A stretch of 64,000 nucleotides of DNA from Colimorpha_A sp045540115 (lineage in GTDB: Bacteria > Bacillota > Clostridia > Oscillospirales > CAG-272). The translations under genes were made by a program, and so were the position numbers. The stretch is from positions 1 to 64,000 of the forward strand of contig JAZQGR010000109.1 in assembly GCA_045540115.1 (NCBI GenBank), written 5' to 3'. This document shows, in pieces, positions 25,228-34,638 of the stretch. The notes below the pieces were generated by a model. It ran no database searches and was not told where the DNA came from. It saw nothing but the letters and a program-made list of their open reading frames with translations. The first letter of the stretch is position 1. Each line of letters starts with the position of its first letter.

Positions 25228-27483
25228 ATGAAGCGATTTATCGCATTGTTTTTGATATTTTCTTGCCTTATGCCCTTCATGCCGATACGCGCTGAGGAAA
25301 CAGGCAACGCCGGCGGCGAAGAAACGGTTGAGCCTGAGGAGCCGACCTATAAGTCAGTTATTACCGTTGATAAGGAAAACGGATCTCTAACTGCTACCTA
25401 TGAGCTTACTCCTGAAACCGTAGGCACTTACTATCTTTTCAGAGTAACGCCCGATAATGAGGATATTACCTCAATGTCACCTGTTTCTCAGGCCAACGCC
25501 GAAAACGGCAAAGTGGCTTTTAAACTTGAATATGATATCACGGATCAAACCGCAGTTTATAACGGATACGTTCTTGCGATCAAGTCAACCGGCGGTTATA
25601 CCTCGCTTACGAGCGCAAGATACATCGATAATATTTCCGTGCTTTCACATACCGACAGACCTTTTATCAAGGCAACAACAGTTAAAGGTCTCGAGGTGCA
25701 GTATATTGCTGATGCGCAACTTATCGGAGTCGGTCAAACCGTTATTCACGTTAAGCTGAACGAGCTCATCTCCAACAATGAAGAATCGTCGACCGCATTT
25801 GTCTACGGGACAGAAAGATACCTAATCGACAACGAAGCTCTTACGCTCCTTGATTATCGGATAAAAACTCTATCCGACGCAGGAATTAACGTATTTATAA
25901 ATTATGTTCTGACCTTTGACGCGAATGCCGAAGAAAAGCTTTACTATCCAAGCGCTAAAGGCGAAAGCAATACCCTTTTCGCTCCTAACGTTTCTACTCC
26001 CGAGAGTGCATACACCTTCGCGGCTGTTATGCACTTTATAGCTGAACGTTATTCCTCGCCCGATGCAAAATACGGATTTTGCGGCAGCTACATTCTCGGA
26101 TACGAGGCAAACAACTATCAGGATAACCATAACAGCGGTATGCCGAACCTTTCTTCACACGCGAAGCAGTATGCTGCGTATCTGCGGATCGGTGATCTTG
26201 CCGTAAGATCAGCGTACTCAAACGCAAGAATTTACGCTTCGATCTCAAACGTCTGGAATGCAGTCGGAAACGACCTTACAGGTGTTTACGGCGCAAAGGA
26301 TCTCCTTACAGAGGTTGCTGCGCTTATTCCCGACGTTGATTTCGGCATAGCCGTCAATCCTTATCCTTCCGATCTTAAGATGACCGAGTTCTGGCTCGAC
26401 GAAAAGGCAACAGATACTCTTGATACCGAGTATCTGACGATGAAGAATCTTCCTGTTCTTCACGAGTTCCTTAATCAGGAGAATATGCTTTGCAACGGAA
26501 TGCTTCGGTCTGTCGTAATATCTGAATTTGGCGTCAGCGGCGTTTACGGAGAGGAAAGTGAGAAGCTTCAGGCTGCAGCTTACGCATACGCGTTCTATAA
26601 TGCATCCCGACTTCTTTCGCTTGAAGCCTTCATCTGGCATCGTCACGTTGACCATAACTACGAGATCGATCTAAACTACGGTCTTTACTCTTCAAGCGAG
26701 CTTACGCTTGAAAGAAAAGACAAAAAGCAGATATATGATATTTTCGCGGCTGTTGACTGCTTTGACAGCGAAAGCGTCAAGATTATCAAGAGTATCTGTT
26801 CTCTGCTCCCCGTTAAGAATTACGATGAGCTTATCAAAAATACAACAACAAGAACGAGAGTCATCCTGACGATACCGAGCGTATCTGCCAACATAGGCTC
26901 TACTCGCTACGATACTTCGACCGTTTTTGATTTTTCAAAAAGTCTATACAGCTTCTATCCAACCGACAACACTAATCACATTGAGCAGATGACTGAAGGA
27001 AAGTCATCGTTCATGAGAATCGCTTCTCTGCGCCTTTCCCCCTTTGAACACATGGGCGCAGGAATGAATCTTAACGACCGTATGAGCCTTTCAGGTGCAG
27101 AGTATCTGAGCGTCCGTGTTAGAATCAACGCCTCCTCCAAGACTGCAGACTTCGTTCTTATGATAGACGGAAACTCAAGAGGCGGCAGGGCCACACTCAA
27201 ATTCTCCTCAACTGTAAATACAAACGGCTGGGTTACGCTCAAGTTCCCGGTTCACGGCTTGACAAGAAAAGAGATATCGGACGCCAGAATCAAGATCTGG
27301 GCTCGAACCGATAGCTCGAATGACGAACAGATATTTATAGACATATCATCTGTCAAGCTTCATTACGAAAAGAATCTTGCGCCGTTCATTCTTATCGGAA
27401 TAATCGTTATTGGCGGTCTCGTAAGCTGTACGGTCGCCTTCATCTACGTATTTACCCACAAAAAGCGCAGAAGCTACGTTTGA
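25228..27483 (+). CDS. Membrane-anchored extracellular protein, DUF5722-like (putative glycoside hydrolase fold)
   Basis: A 751-residue protein with an N-terminal signal peptide (KRFIALFLIFSCLMP) and a C-terminal membrane helix (FILIGIIVIGGLVSCTVAFI) followed by KKRR, so it is displayed on the outside. A beta-sandwich (about 35-140) precedes a TIM-barrel-like region (about 150-540) with ILGYEANN, VVISEFGVSG (Glu on a predicted strand) and EAFIWHRHVDH. A CBM-like beta domain (about 560-715) follows. The central part resembles DUF5722 proteins thought to be glycosidases. No substrate can be assigned. The start follows GGAGG. Confidence 0.65.
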   Translation: MKRFIALFLIFSCLMPFMPIRAEETGNAGGEETVEPEEPTYKSVITVDKENGSLTATYELTPETVGTYYLFRVTPDNEDITSMSPVSQANAENGKVAFKLEYDITDQTAVYNGYVLAIKSTGGYTSLTSARYIDNISVLSHTDRPFIKATTVKGLEVQYIADAQLIGVGQTVIHVKLNELISNNEESSTAFVYGTERYLIDNEALTLLDYRIKTLSDAGINVFINYVLTFDANAEEKLYYPSAKGESNTLFAPNVSTPESAYTFAAVMHFIAERYSSPDAKYGFCGSYILGYEANNYQDNHNSGMPNLSSHAKQYAAYLRIGDLAVRSAYSNARIYASISNVWNAVGNDLTGVYGAKDLLTEVAALIPDVDFGIAVNPYPSDLKMTEFWLDEKATDTLDTEYLTMKNLPVLHEFLNQENMLCNGMLRSVVISEFGVSGVYGEESEKLQAAAYAYAFYNASRLLSLEAFIWHRHVDHNYEIDLNYGLYSSSELTLERKDKKQIYDIFAAVDCFDSESVKIIKSICSLLPVKNYDELIKNTTTRTRVILTIPSVSANIGSTRYDTSTVFDFSKSLYSFYPTDNTNHIEQMTEGKSSFMRIASLRLSPFEHMGAGMNLNDRMSLSGAEYLSVRVRINASSKTADFVLMIDGNSRGGRATLKFSSTVNTNGWVTLKFPVHGLTRKEISDARIKIWARTDSSNDEQIFIDISSVKLHYEKNLAPFILIGIIVIGGLVSCTVAFIYVFTHKKRRSYV

Positions 27484-27499
27484 GAATAGGACATACCCT

Positions 27500-27532
27500 C
27501 CTCCGAATATAGATATAAAAAAATCTCGGAGG
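27500..27532 (+). promoter_or_regulatory. Hairpin that would sequester the amidase ribosome binding site
   Basis: CCTCCGA (27500-27506) is complementary to TCGGAGG (27526-27532), the Shine-Dalgarno of the next gene, with a weak GAT/ATC inner pair. Folding would block initiation at 27537. Confidence 0.45.
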
Positions 27533-27536
27533 GAAT

Positions 27537-28268
27537 ATGACTAGAAAAATTGGCGAAACGCTTCCCTTTTACTTCTTCATATCAGTTCTTATCATTATTT
27601 GCGTTATGCTCTTAAGGAGCTTATTCGCTCCGTTTTGCCCTCCACTTGAGGAGCTTGAAGCATCCGGAATTGAGCGGCGAAGAATCGTTCTTGACCCCGG
27701 CCATGGCGGGAAGGACGGAGGGGCTGTTTCTGTCACAGGAAGCTATGAGGAGCATCTAAATCTTGAGATTTCGCTTTGCATACGCGAGAATCTGCACATT
27801 CTCGGGTATGAAGTCACTATGACGCGCGAGAACGATATCGAGCTTACTCATCCCGACGGCGGAACAAGAAAGATGCAGGATCTTAAGGGACGGCTTCAAC
27901 TCGCTTCCGAGCGTCCCGACGCTACTTTCATCAGCATTCACATGAATAAGTTCATCGAATCAAAATACAGCGGCCTTCAGGTCTATTATTCACCGAATAA
28001 TAAACACTCCATCGATTTGGCAAAAGCTGTTCAGGATTCGGTCAGAAACGTTCTTCAGCCAAGCAACGACAGAAGCATCAAAAAAGCAGACAGCTCAATT
28101 TTTCTTCTTCACAAAATACAATCTCCCGCAATTCTGATAGAATGCGGATTTCTCTCTAATCAAAAAGAGGCTGAGCTTCTTGATAACTCCGAATACAGGA
28201 TCAAGCTCTCCTCGGTAGTAACTACAGCTATTATAAACTCCTACGAAAGGCAAGTCCATGAAAACTAA
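27537..28268 (+). CDS. N-acetylmuramoyl-L-alanine amidase, CwlD-like (Amidase_3)
   Basis: A 243-residue zinc amidase anchored by one N-terminal membrane helix (about 12-30). Zinc and catalytic motifs are VLDPGHGGKDGG (His), EEHLNLEIS (Glu), ISIHMNK (His) and LIECGFLSN (catalytic Glu). The size and lack of other domains match CwlD, which makes muramic-delta-lactam in spore cortex with PdaA. A general wall amidase is equally possible, as no sporulation sigma-factor promoter is seen. It overlaps radA by 11 nt. Confidence 0.88.
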   Translation: MTRKIGETLPFYFFISVLIIICVMLLRSLFAPFCPPLEELEASGIERRRIVLDPGHGGKDGGAVSVTGSYEEHLNLEISLCIRENLHILGYEVTMTRENDIELTHPDGGTRKMQDLKGRLQLASERPDATFISIHMNKFIESKYSGLQVYYSPNNKHSIDLAKAVQDSVRNVLQPSNDRSIKKADSSIFLLHKIQSPAILIECGFLSNQKEAELLDNSEYRIKLSSVVTTAIINSYERQVHEN

Positions 28269-29634
28269 GAGCGTATATATCTGCACAGAATGCGGATACC
28301 AAAGCGCAAAATGGCTCGGAAAGTGTCCTTCCTGCTCCGAATGGAATACTCTTGAGGAGCAGGTTCTGATTGACGAAAAGAAGTCAAAGAACGCATCTGC
28401 GCCTTATAGCGGAAAAAGCTCCCCCGCCGTTCAGCTCAGCAAGCTTCAAGCTCCTGACTATATGAGGATCAAAACCGGCACCGATGAGCTCGACAGAGTT
28501 CTCGGCGGTGGTCTTGTCAGCGGCTCGGTTGTTCTGATCTCGGGTGAGCCAGGAATCGGTAAATCGACGCTGCTCATGCAGATATGCGGTACCATAGCTG
28601 ACGAGGGCAAAAAGATCCTCTACGTTTCGGGAGAGGAATCGCCATCCCAGCTGAAAATGCGTGCTAACCGTCTCGGTATCAATTCCGAAAATTTATATAT
28701 ACAGACCGAAACAAATCTCGACAGGATCGTAGAGGAGATTTCAAGGCTTGCTCCCGATATCGTAATAGCAGATTCCGTGCAGACGATCTACTCTGAAAAT
28801 TCGACTTCAATGCCCGGATCCGTAAATCAGGTCAAGGAAGCATCAACGCGTCTTATCGGAATTGCTAAAAACCAAGGAATTTCGATATTCCTTGTCGGTC
28901 ACGTAAACAAGGACGGCGGTATAGCCGGCCCCAAGGTGCTTGAGCACATGGTCGACGCCGTTCTCCATTTCGAAGGCGAACGCGATCATGCTTACAGAAT
29001 TATTCGCTCTGTTAAGAACCGTTTCGGATCTACAAACGAGATTGGTGTATTCGAAATGACCTCTGAAGGGCTTAGCGAGGTTCCAAATCCATCGGAGGCG
29101 CTTATGTCAGGACGACCGAAAAACGTGTCGGGAAACTGCGCTGTTTGTGTAATCGAGGGTACACGCCCGATTATTGCAGAAATACAAGCACTTACATCAA
29201 CTACAGTCTTCCCGTCCCCAAAAAGAACCTCCAACGGTTTTGATTATAATCGTCTCTATCTGCTTCTTGCAGTTCTTGAAAAGCGACTCGGTCTTCGTTT
29301 TTCCACTCATGATACATATTTAAACGTTATAGGCGGTCTACGCCTCTGTGATCCGGCAGCCGACCTTCCTGCTGCGCTGTCACTGATTTCATGTCTTAAA
29401 GACAAGCCACTTCCGGACGATCTAATAGCAATTGGTGAGATCGGTCTATCCGGAGAATGCCGTGCCGTGGCAGCTACTGAGCAGAGAGTTCGCGAAGCTG
29501 AGCGTCTTGGCTTCTCACGTATCATTCTCCCCGAAAGGAACGTCGGAAAAGGAAAGCTTGACCCTTCAAAATTCACTATTAAAATCGAGCCTGTCAAAGG
29601 AATTTTTGATGCAATATCGGTAGCACTAAAATGA
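28258..29634 (+). CDS. radA: DNA repair protein RadA
   Basis: A 458-residue RecA-like branch-migration ATPase. Order: C4 zinc finger (CTECGYQSAKWLGKCPSC, residues 8-25), Walker A GEPGIGKSTLL, the RadA signature KNRFGSTNEIGVFEM, and a Lon-protease-like C-terminal domain (GGLRLCDPAADLP, GEIGLSGECRAV). Length is typical. The start is inside the 3' end of the amidase gene, so it is translationally coupled. Confidence 0.97.
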   Translation: MKTKSVYICTECGYQSAKWLGKCPSCSEWNTLEEQVLIDEKKSKNASAPYSGKSSPAVQLSKLQAPDYMRIKTGTDELDRVLGGGLVSGSVVLISGEPGIGKSTLLMQICGTIADEGKKILYVSGEESPSQLKMRANRLGINSENLYIQTETNLDRIVEEISRLAPDIVIADSVQTIYSENSTSMPGSVNQVKEASTRLIGIAKNQGISIFLVGHVNKDGGIAGPKVLEHMVDAVLHFEGERDHAYRIIRSVKNRFGSTNEIGVFEMTSEGLSEVPNPSEALMSGRPKNVSGNCAVCVIEGTRPIIAEIQALTSTTVFPSPKRTSNGFDYNRLYLLLAVLEKRLGLRFSTHDTYLNVIGGLRLCDPAADLPAALSLISCLKDKPLPDDLIAIGEIGLSGECRAVAATEQRVREAERLGFSRIILPERNVGKGKLDPSKFTIKIEPVKGIFDAISVALK

Positions 29635-30344
29635 GTACGTTAAACAACAAGGATAATCCACACAAATTTCATAGATCGCGTTTGCGCGCACGATTTCTAA
29701 AGGAAGGACTCCGTTCCTTCGAGGATCACAACATACTTGAGTTGCTTCTCTTCTATGCGATTCCTCAAAAGGATACAAACGACCTTGCCCACGAGCTTAT
29801 AAACAAATTCGGCTCACTTGCTGCTGTATTTGATGCAGATATCGGCGAGCTATGCAAGGTCAAGGGTATCGGCGAAAATGCCGCAACTCTTATTAAGCTG
29901 ATTCCTCAGGTATGCCGTGCTTATCTTATGGATAAGGATACAAGATATCCCGATTTTACCGACCTTCACAAGCTTGGAAATTATCTTGTCAATTATTTCA
30001 TGGCCGAGAAAAATGAAAAGCTAATAGCGGTACTTCTAAACAACAGATGCGAGATGATCGACCTCATTGTCGTAAGCGAAGGAACAGTAAATCGAGCCGA
30101 AGGCTCGATGAGAAAAATAGCCGAGGCAGCATTTGCAAAAAATGCGTCATCCTTCGTCCTTGCCCACAATCATCCCGACGGAAACTGCACGCCGTCCGCT
30201 TCGGATATTTCTTTCACCTCTAATTATTGTAAGATATTCAAAGAGCTTGGCTTGCCGCTTGTTGAGCATCTTGTGATCGGAGGCATTTCGTACATTGGAA
30301 TTCTGACCGGTCAAAAGTCATTTGACGTTAATGCATACTTATAA
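29631..30344 (+). CDS. radC: RadC-family JAB-domain protein
   Basis: A 237-residue protein with an N-terminal helix-hairpin-helix region (KVKGIGENAATLIK) and a JAB1/MPN+ domain with the metal motif AHNHPDG-N-x-x-PS-x-x-D near residues 180-195. It starts within the ATGA overlap with radA. RadC's biochemical role is unresolved; the name is historical and the metal site suggests a hydrolase or nuclease. Confidence 0.93.
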   Translation: MSTLNNKDNPHKFHRSRLRARFLKEGLRSFEDHNILELLLFYAIPQKDTNDLAHELINKFGSLAAVFDADIGELCKVKGIGENAATLIKLIPQVCRAYLMDKDTRYPDFTDLHKLGNYLVNYFMAEKNEKLIAVLLNNRCEMIDLIVVSEGTVNRAEGSMRKIAEAAFAKNASSFVLAHNHPDGNCTPSASDISFTSNYCKIFKELGLPLVEHLVIGGISYIGILTGQKSFDVNAYL

Positions 30345-30345
30345 T

Positions 30346-30386
30346 ACAAATAAAAAACAGCTCTTTAAAGAGCTGTTTTTTATTTG
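30346..30386. terminator. Bidirectional terminator between radC and the GH2 gene
   Basis: A 42 bp perfect palindrome (core ACAGCTCTTT / AAAGAGCTGT) with A6 and T6 tracts. It serves both convergent genes. Confidence 0.93.
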
Positions 30387-33227
30387 TCAGTTTTTCTTCA
30401 TCAAGAATGCGAAGCTTATCTTTTCGTCGTCAACTCGATACTTCTCGTGAAGCACGGGACCACAGCTATTTGATCCAATACCGCTAACCTTGTAATCGAT
30501 ACGAACATTTGTAAGACCACACTTAACGAGCTCAAAGTTATGTGCTTTTGACTGAAGGTCATAAGCGCTGTATTCAGAAACGCAGATCTCCATCGTATTT
30601 TCGGGAATGAACTCAAATGCGCCGAGCTTCATGTACTTGACACCGAAATGGTTTCCATGCTCCTGAGGCTTGATATAGTCTACGTATTCTTTCTCGGCGG
30701 TGCTTTCATACATCCCGAGCTTGGAAGCGTTATGAACGTCGCAGTAAGACTCGAGTGGACCGTAGCCGAAATAGGTAAACTCTTTTTCTTTTGTTGTAAA
30801 CTCAAATCCAAGGCGCGGCAGATACTGTCTATCCGTCTTATCGAAGTTTCCGTTAAGCTCAACCTTAATGCTTCCGTCACCAAGGAAGGTGTATTTTACC
30901 TGATATGCAAGGAAGGGAGCGCGGGAGGTTGAAGCGAGAGACGCATCAACGGTAATTACGTTTCCGTCAACAGTACAGCTGTAAACCTTGTTCTTTGCGT
31001 TGTTATATCTTTCAAAGAACCAGCTGTTCTTAATATTTCTGTCGTTATCGGTCGGTGCTCTCCATACTGTAAGCTTAATTGGAGAAGCGTTGTATCCGTC
31101 GAGATCGACAATGTATCCGTAATGAGTATTGAATTTATACTCAAAATCTTTGCCCTTGATATATGCAAACTCGTTATCGGTCGTGATCTCAGGCTTGCAA
31201 TCGCAAAGGGCTACATCGTTCTTACCCTCCGAAATGGTCATCTGAGCAGATGCAACCTCATAACCGTCTGCGTTATACATATAAACGTTAAGATATGCGC
31301 CAAGCTTGCAGTCGACAGCTTCGAGAGGAAGCTCAACGCTTTCAGACGTATGAGGCGCCGTATCAAGCGAAAGCTCGCCGCTCTTTACCGTCTTGCCGTC
31401 AACAGTATATTCGTAAACGAATTTATACGCGCTGAAGGGAGTGAAGTCATAGCGGTTAAGAAGAGTAAGAACACCATCGTTCCATTCTGCAGCAAAGGGC
31501 TGATAAGCAGACTTTGCCTCATAAGAGCCTGCCTTGAAAGATCTGTCGCTAAAGGTAAGACCGTCACAGCAGAAGTTACCGTCATGCGTTTCCTCTCCAA
31601 AGTCACCGCCATAGCAAAGCTCACCATCGGCTCGCTTAGCAACGTGGTCGGTCCATTCCCAGATACATCCACCGATGAACTGAGGACGATTATAGATCTC
31701 GTTCCAGTAGTCGAAGAGGTCTCCGGGGCCGTTACCCATTGCGTGACAGTATTCACAGAGGAACACAGGACGCTTGTCACCGGTATTATCAATATAGGGC
31801 TGGAGGCAATGAGGGCCGCCCTGCGAGGGATTGGAATCGATGATCCAATACATACGGCTGACAACGTCAACGGTATCGGGATCCTTCGCTTCTTTGTTAT
31901 TGATAAATGCGCTTTCGTAATGGATCGGACGTACGATCGACGCGTTCTTCATCATAACGCGAAGCTCGTCGCTCATAGCGGCGATATTAGGACCGTAATT
32001 CGACTCGTTTCCCAAGCTCCACATAGTAACGCAAGTATGGTTCTTATCACGCTGATAGAGACGTCTTACGCGGTCAAGGTGCATTTCCTTCCATTCCGGA
32101 TTATTGCAGGGCCACTTTTCGTCCATCTTTTCCCAACTATAACCGTACTTTGCAGATCTGCAGCAAAAGCCGTGGGTTTCCATATCAGCCTCGTCGACTA
32201 CGTAGAATCCCATCTCATCGCAAAGCTCGATAAAACGTGGCTGAGGGGGATAATGAGAGGTTCTGATGCAGTTTATGTTCAGCTCTTTCATTCTCTTAAG
32301 GTCGAGGATCATATCCTCCTCGGTCATCGAGTAACCGTTAAGAGGGTGAGTATCGTGGTGGTTGACGCCCTTGAGCTTAACGCTTACGCCGTTAATGAGA
32401 AGCTCGCCGTTCTCGGATATGCTCTGAGTACGCATACCAACCTTGAACGGAATATACTCGCCAGCTTCCTCAACTATGACAGTATATAGATAGGGATTCT
32501 CTGCATTCCAAAGGATCGGCTTGAAGGGGTTAGCAACGTTTTTGTCAGCGTCGTATACGCTGAATGGATAATCACAGCTGATGTTCTTATCATCATAGTT
32601 TACAGTAACGTCGAAAACGTGTCCTATCGGACGGGAAAGAATATAAACGTCGCGGAAAATGCCGTTAAAACGGAAGAAGTCCTGATCCTCAAGATAACTT
32701 CCGATACACCATTTATAAACCTTGGCGATAATCTCGTTTTCACCCTCGTTAAGGGTTACCTTAAATTCGGAGGTGCTGTGTGAAACCGTCGAGAATCCGA
32801 CAAGGTTTCCGTTAACGAAGAGCTCAACACAAGGCGCAACGCCCTCAAAAACGATATAGTTTTCCCTACCCGCTTCATCGGCAGTTACGGTAACAGTTCT
32901 TCTGTAAACGCCAACGGGATTATCATCGGGAACAAAGGGTGGATCTACGGGATAAGGATAGTTTACATTCGTATAGTAAGGAGCCTCATAACCTCTTGCC
33001 TGCCAGCAGGAGGGAACGTCGATCTTGTCCCAACTTGTAATTTCAGCCGGTACGTCAATATCGCGTGTGAAGAATGCAAAATCCCATTCACCATTAAGCG
33101 TCTTATAGAACTTTGACTTAGTCTTATCGCCCTCAAGTGCCTTTTCCAGAGTATCATACGGGAAATAATGAGCACGCGGAGGCTCGGTATTTACGTGAAT
33201 GTTAGCAACGTTTTCATAAAAGCGCAT
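30387..33227 (-). CDS. lacZ: Beta-galactosidase, GH2 (LacZ type)
   Basis: A 946-residue intracellular five-domain enzyme without signal peptide that hydrolyses terminal beta-galactosides. The GH2 signatures are NxRxSHYPPQPRF-like INCIRTSHYPPQPRF, YVVDEADMETHG, the acid/base region WSLGNESNYG and the nucleophile region VFLCEYCHAMGNGPG. The jelly-roll domain at about 40-200 contains PSCWQARGYEAPYYTN, and the C-terminal Bgal_small_N domain ends with YGYGPLESYCD. Length is close to E. coli LacZ (1024) but shorter in the middle. The start follows AAAGGAA at a long spacing. It stands alone, with no permease adjacent. Confidence 0.94.
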   Translation of the reverse strand: MRFYENVANIHVNTEPPRAHYFPYDTLEKALEGDKTKSKFYKTLNGEWDFAFFTRDIDVPAEITSWDKIDVPSCWQARGYEAPYYTNVNYPYPVDPPFVPDDNPVGVYRRTVTVTADEAGRENYIVFEGVAPCVELFVNGNLVGFSTVSHSTSEFKVTLNEGENEIIAKVYKWCIGSYLEDQDFFRFNGIFRDVYILSRPIGHVFDVTVNYDDKNISCDYPFSVYDADKNVANPFKPILWNAENPYLYTVIVEEAGEYIPFKVGMRTQSISENGELLINGVSVKLKGVNHHDTHPLNGYSMTEEDMILDLKRMKELNINCIRTSHYPPQPRFIELCDEMGFYVVDEADMETHGFCCRSAKYGYSWEKMDEKWPCNNPEWKEMHLDRVRRLYQRDKNHTCVTMWSLGNESNYGPNIAAMSDELRVMMKNASIVRPIHYESAFINNKEAKDPDTVDVVSRMYWIIDSNPSQGGPHCLQPYIDNTGDKRPVFLCEYCHAMGNGPGDLFDYWNEIYNRPQFIGGCIWEWTDHVAKRADGELCYGGDFGEETHDGNFCCDGLTFSDRSFKAGSYEAKSAYQPFAAEWNDGVLTLLNRYDFTPFSAYKFVYEYTVDGKTVKSGELSLDTAPHTSESVELPLEAVDCKLGAYLNVYMYNADGYEVASAQMTISEGKNDVALCDCKPEITTDNEFAYIKGKDFEYKFNTHYGYIVDLDGYNASPIKLTVWRAPTDNDRNIKNSWFFERYNNAKNKVYSCTVDGNVITVDASLASTSRAPFLAYQVKYTFLGDGSIKVELNGNFDKTDRQYLPRLGFEFTTKEKEFTYFGYGPLESYCDVHNASKLGMYESTAEKEYVDYIKPQEHGNHFGVKYMKLGAFEFIPENTMEICVSEYSAYDLQSKAHNFELVKCGLTNVRIDYKVSGIGSNSCGPVLHEKYRVDDEKISFAFLMKKN

Positions 33228-33270
33228 AGCATATATTCCTTTTCTGAAAATAATGAAATTTACTATGATA

Positions 33271-33299
33271 ATTTTACCTTATATTTTACATTAAGTCAA
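33271..33299 (-). promoter_or_regulatory. Promoter of the GH2 beta-galactosidase
   Basis: Minus strand: -35 TTGACT (33294-33299), 17 bp spacer, -10 TAAAAT (33271-33276). Confidence 0.7.
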
Positions 33300-33368
33300 T
33301 AACATTACGTGAATTTGTTCTCGAATCTTTATCATGGCATTAAGTGCGAAATGTTTACATTTTATTCA

Positions 33369-33396
33369 TAAACACAAATGCAGGTAGTGGTATAAT
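33369..33396 (+). promoter_or_regulatory. Promoter of the rimM-trmD transcript
   Basis: Extended -10 TGG-TATAAT (33388-33396) with a weak -35 TAAACA (33369-33374) at a 16 bp spacing. It diverges from the GH2 promoter. Confidence 0.65.
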
Positions 33397-33426
33397 ATAA
33401 TGGAATATACACATAGGCGGACAATA

Positions 33427-33945
33427 ATGAAACAATTCATAGAAATCGGAAAAATCATAAATACTCACGGCGTTAAAGGCGCAGTCAAAGTCGAGCCTTG
33501 GTGTGACTCACCTTCCGTCCTCTCTAAGATGAAGCGCATATTCTTTGCGCCTAAAGTGAGCGGAGACGGATTTGTCGAGACCGCAGTCATCAGCGGATCG
33601 GTCCAGAAGGACAAGGTTCTTCTCACTCTCGATGGAATTAATACCGTAGAAGCAGCAATAACACTCAAGAATACAGTAATATACGCAAACAGAGAGGATA
33701 TTCCGATCAAAAAGGGTTCATTTCTCATTGCCGATCTTATCGGTCTGAATGTAATTGATGCAAATACAGGACGCATTTACGGCAAGATTACCGACGTAAT
33801 TCAGGGCGGAAGCGGGGATATTTACGATATCAAGACTGATAACGGAAATGCGCTTATGCCTGCAGTTAAGGAGTTCGTAAAGGAAATCAGGCTTGACGAA
33901 GGCATATTCGTTACGCCGATCAAGGGAATATTCGATGAAGATTGA
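33427..33945 (+). CDS. rimM: Ribosome maturation factor RimM
   Basis: A 172-residue 30S assembly factor that binds uS19. The N-terminal RimM barrel has GKIINTHGVKGAVKVEPW; the C-terminal PRC-barrel has IADLIGLNV, GKITDVIQGGSGDIYDI and MPAVKEFV. I chose the ATG at 33427, which matches the family start, over an upstream ATG at 33400. It overlaps trmD by 11 nt. rpsP and the KH-domain gene, usual upstream neighbours, are not here. Confidence 0.95.
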   Translation: MKQFIEIGKIINTHGVKGAVKVEPWCDSPSVLSKMKRIFFAPKVSGDGFVETAVISGSVQKDKVLLTLDGINTVEAAITLKNTVIYANREDIPIKKGSFLIADLIGLNVIDANTGRIYGKITDVIQGGSGDIYDIKTDNGNALMPAVKEFVKEIRLDEGIFVTPIKGIFDED

Positions 33946-34615
33946 TATTCTGACACTATTTCCGGACATGATAAACGCCGTTCTGAACGAGAGTATAATA
34001 GGACGGGCAGTTAATGCCGGGATTCTTTCGATAAATGCTCATAACATACGCGATTATTCCACCGACAAGCATCGCCGGGTTGACGATACGCCATACGGAG
34101 GCGGAATGGGAATGCTTATGGCGGCACCGCCAATTTATTCTTGCTATAAAGCCATTGCCGACAACATCTCAGATGATTCGAAGAAAAAAGTAGTTTATAT
34201 GTCGCCGCAAGGAAGGGTGTTAACTCAGAGCAAGGCGAAAGAGCTTTCCGAGCTTGATAATCTGATAATTATATGCGGTCATTACGAGGGTATTGACGAG
34301 AGAATTATCGAAACGATCGTTGACGAGGAAATCTCGGTCGGCGACTACATTTTAACGGGAGGCGAGCTTCCCGCCTGCATACTTGTCGATTCTGTTTCAA
34401 GGCTGATACCCGGTGTGCTCTCCGACAGTGAATGTCACGAGATAGAAAGTATTTCCTGCGGTATGCTCGAATATCCCCAATATACCCGCCCTCTCGTATT
34501 CGAGGGCAAGGAGGTTCCCGCAGTTCTTCAAGGCGGAAACCACAAGGAGATCGAAAAATGGCGCTACAAGATGGCGCTTGAGAGTACAAAGAAAAAACGT
34601 CCCGATCTGATTTAA
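33935..34615 (+). CDS. trmD: tRNA (guanine37-N1)-methyltransferase
   Basis: A 226-residue SPOUT enzyme that makes m1G37 and so prevents +1 frameshifting. Motifs are IDILTLFPDM at the start, DDTPYGGGMGM, GHYEGIDERI (SAM knot), SVGDYILTGGELP and LEYPQYTRP. The start at 33935 follows AAGGGAA within rimM. rplS, which normally follows trmD, is absent; a surface-polymer gene follows instead. Confidence 0.96.
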   Translation: MKIDILTLFPDMINAVLNESIIGRAVNAGILSINAHNIRDYSTDKHRRVDDTPYGGGMGMLMAAPPIYSCYKAIADNISDDSKKKVVYMSPQGRVLTQSKAKELSELDNLIIICGHYEGIDERIIETIVDEEISVGDYILTGGELPACILVDSVSRLIPGVLSDSECHEIESISCGMLEYPQYTRPLVFEGKEVPAVLQGGNHKEIEKWRYKMALESTKKKRPDLI

Positions 34616-34638
34616 AATACTACGAAAGGAGTCCGTTT

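Noticed and set aside
31122..32489. Plus-strand open frame of 455 codons opposite the GH2 gene
   Set aside because: It is a shadow of the beta-galactosidase; no ribosome site and no domain pattern.
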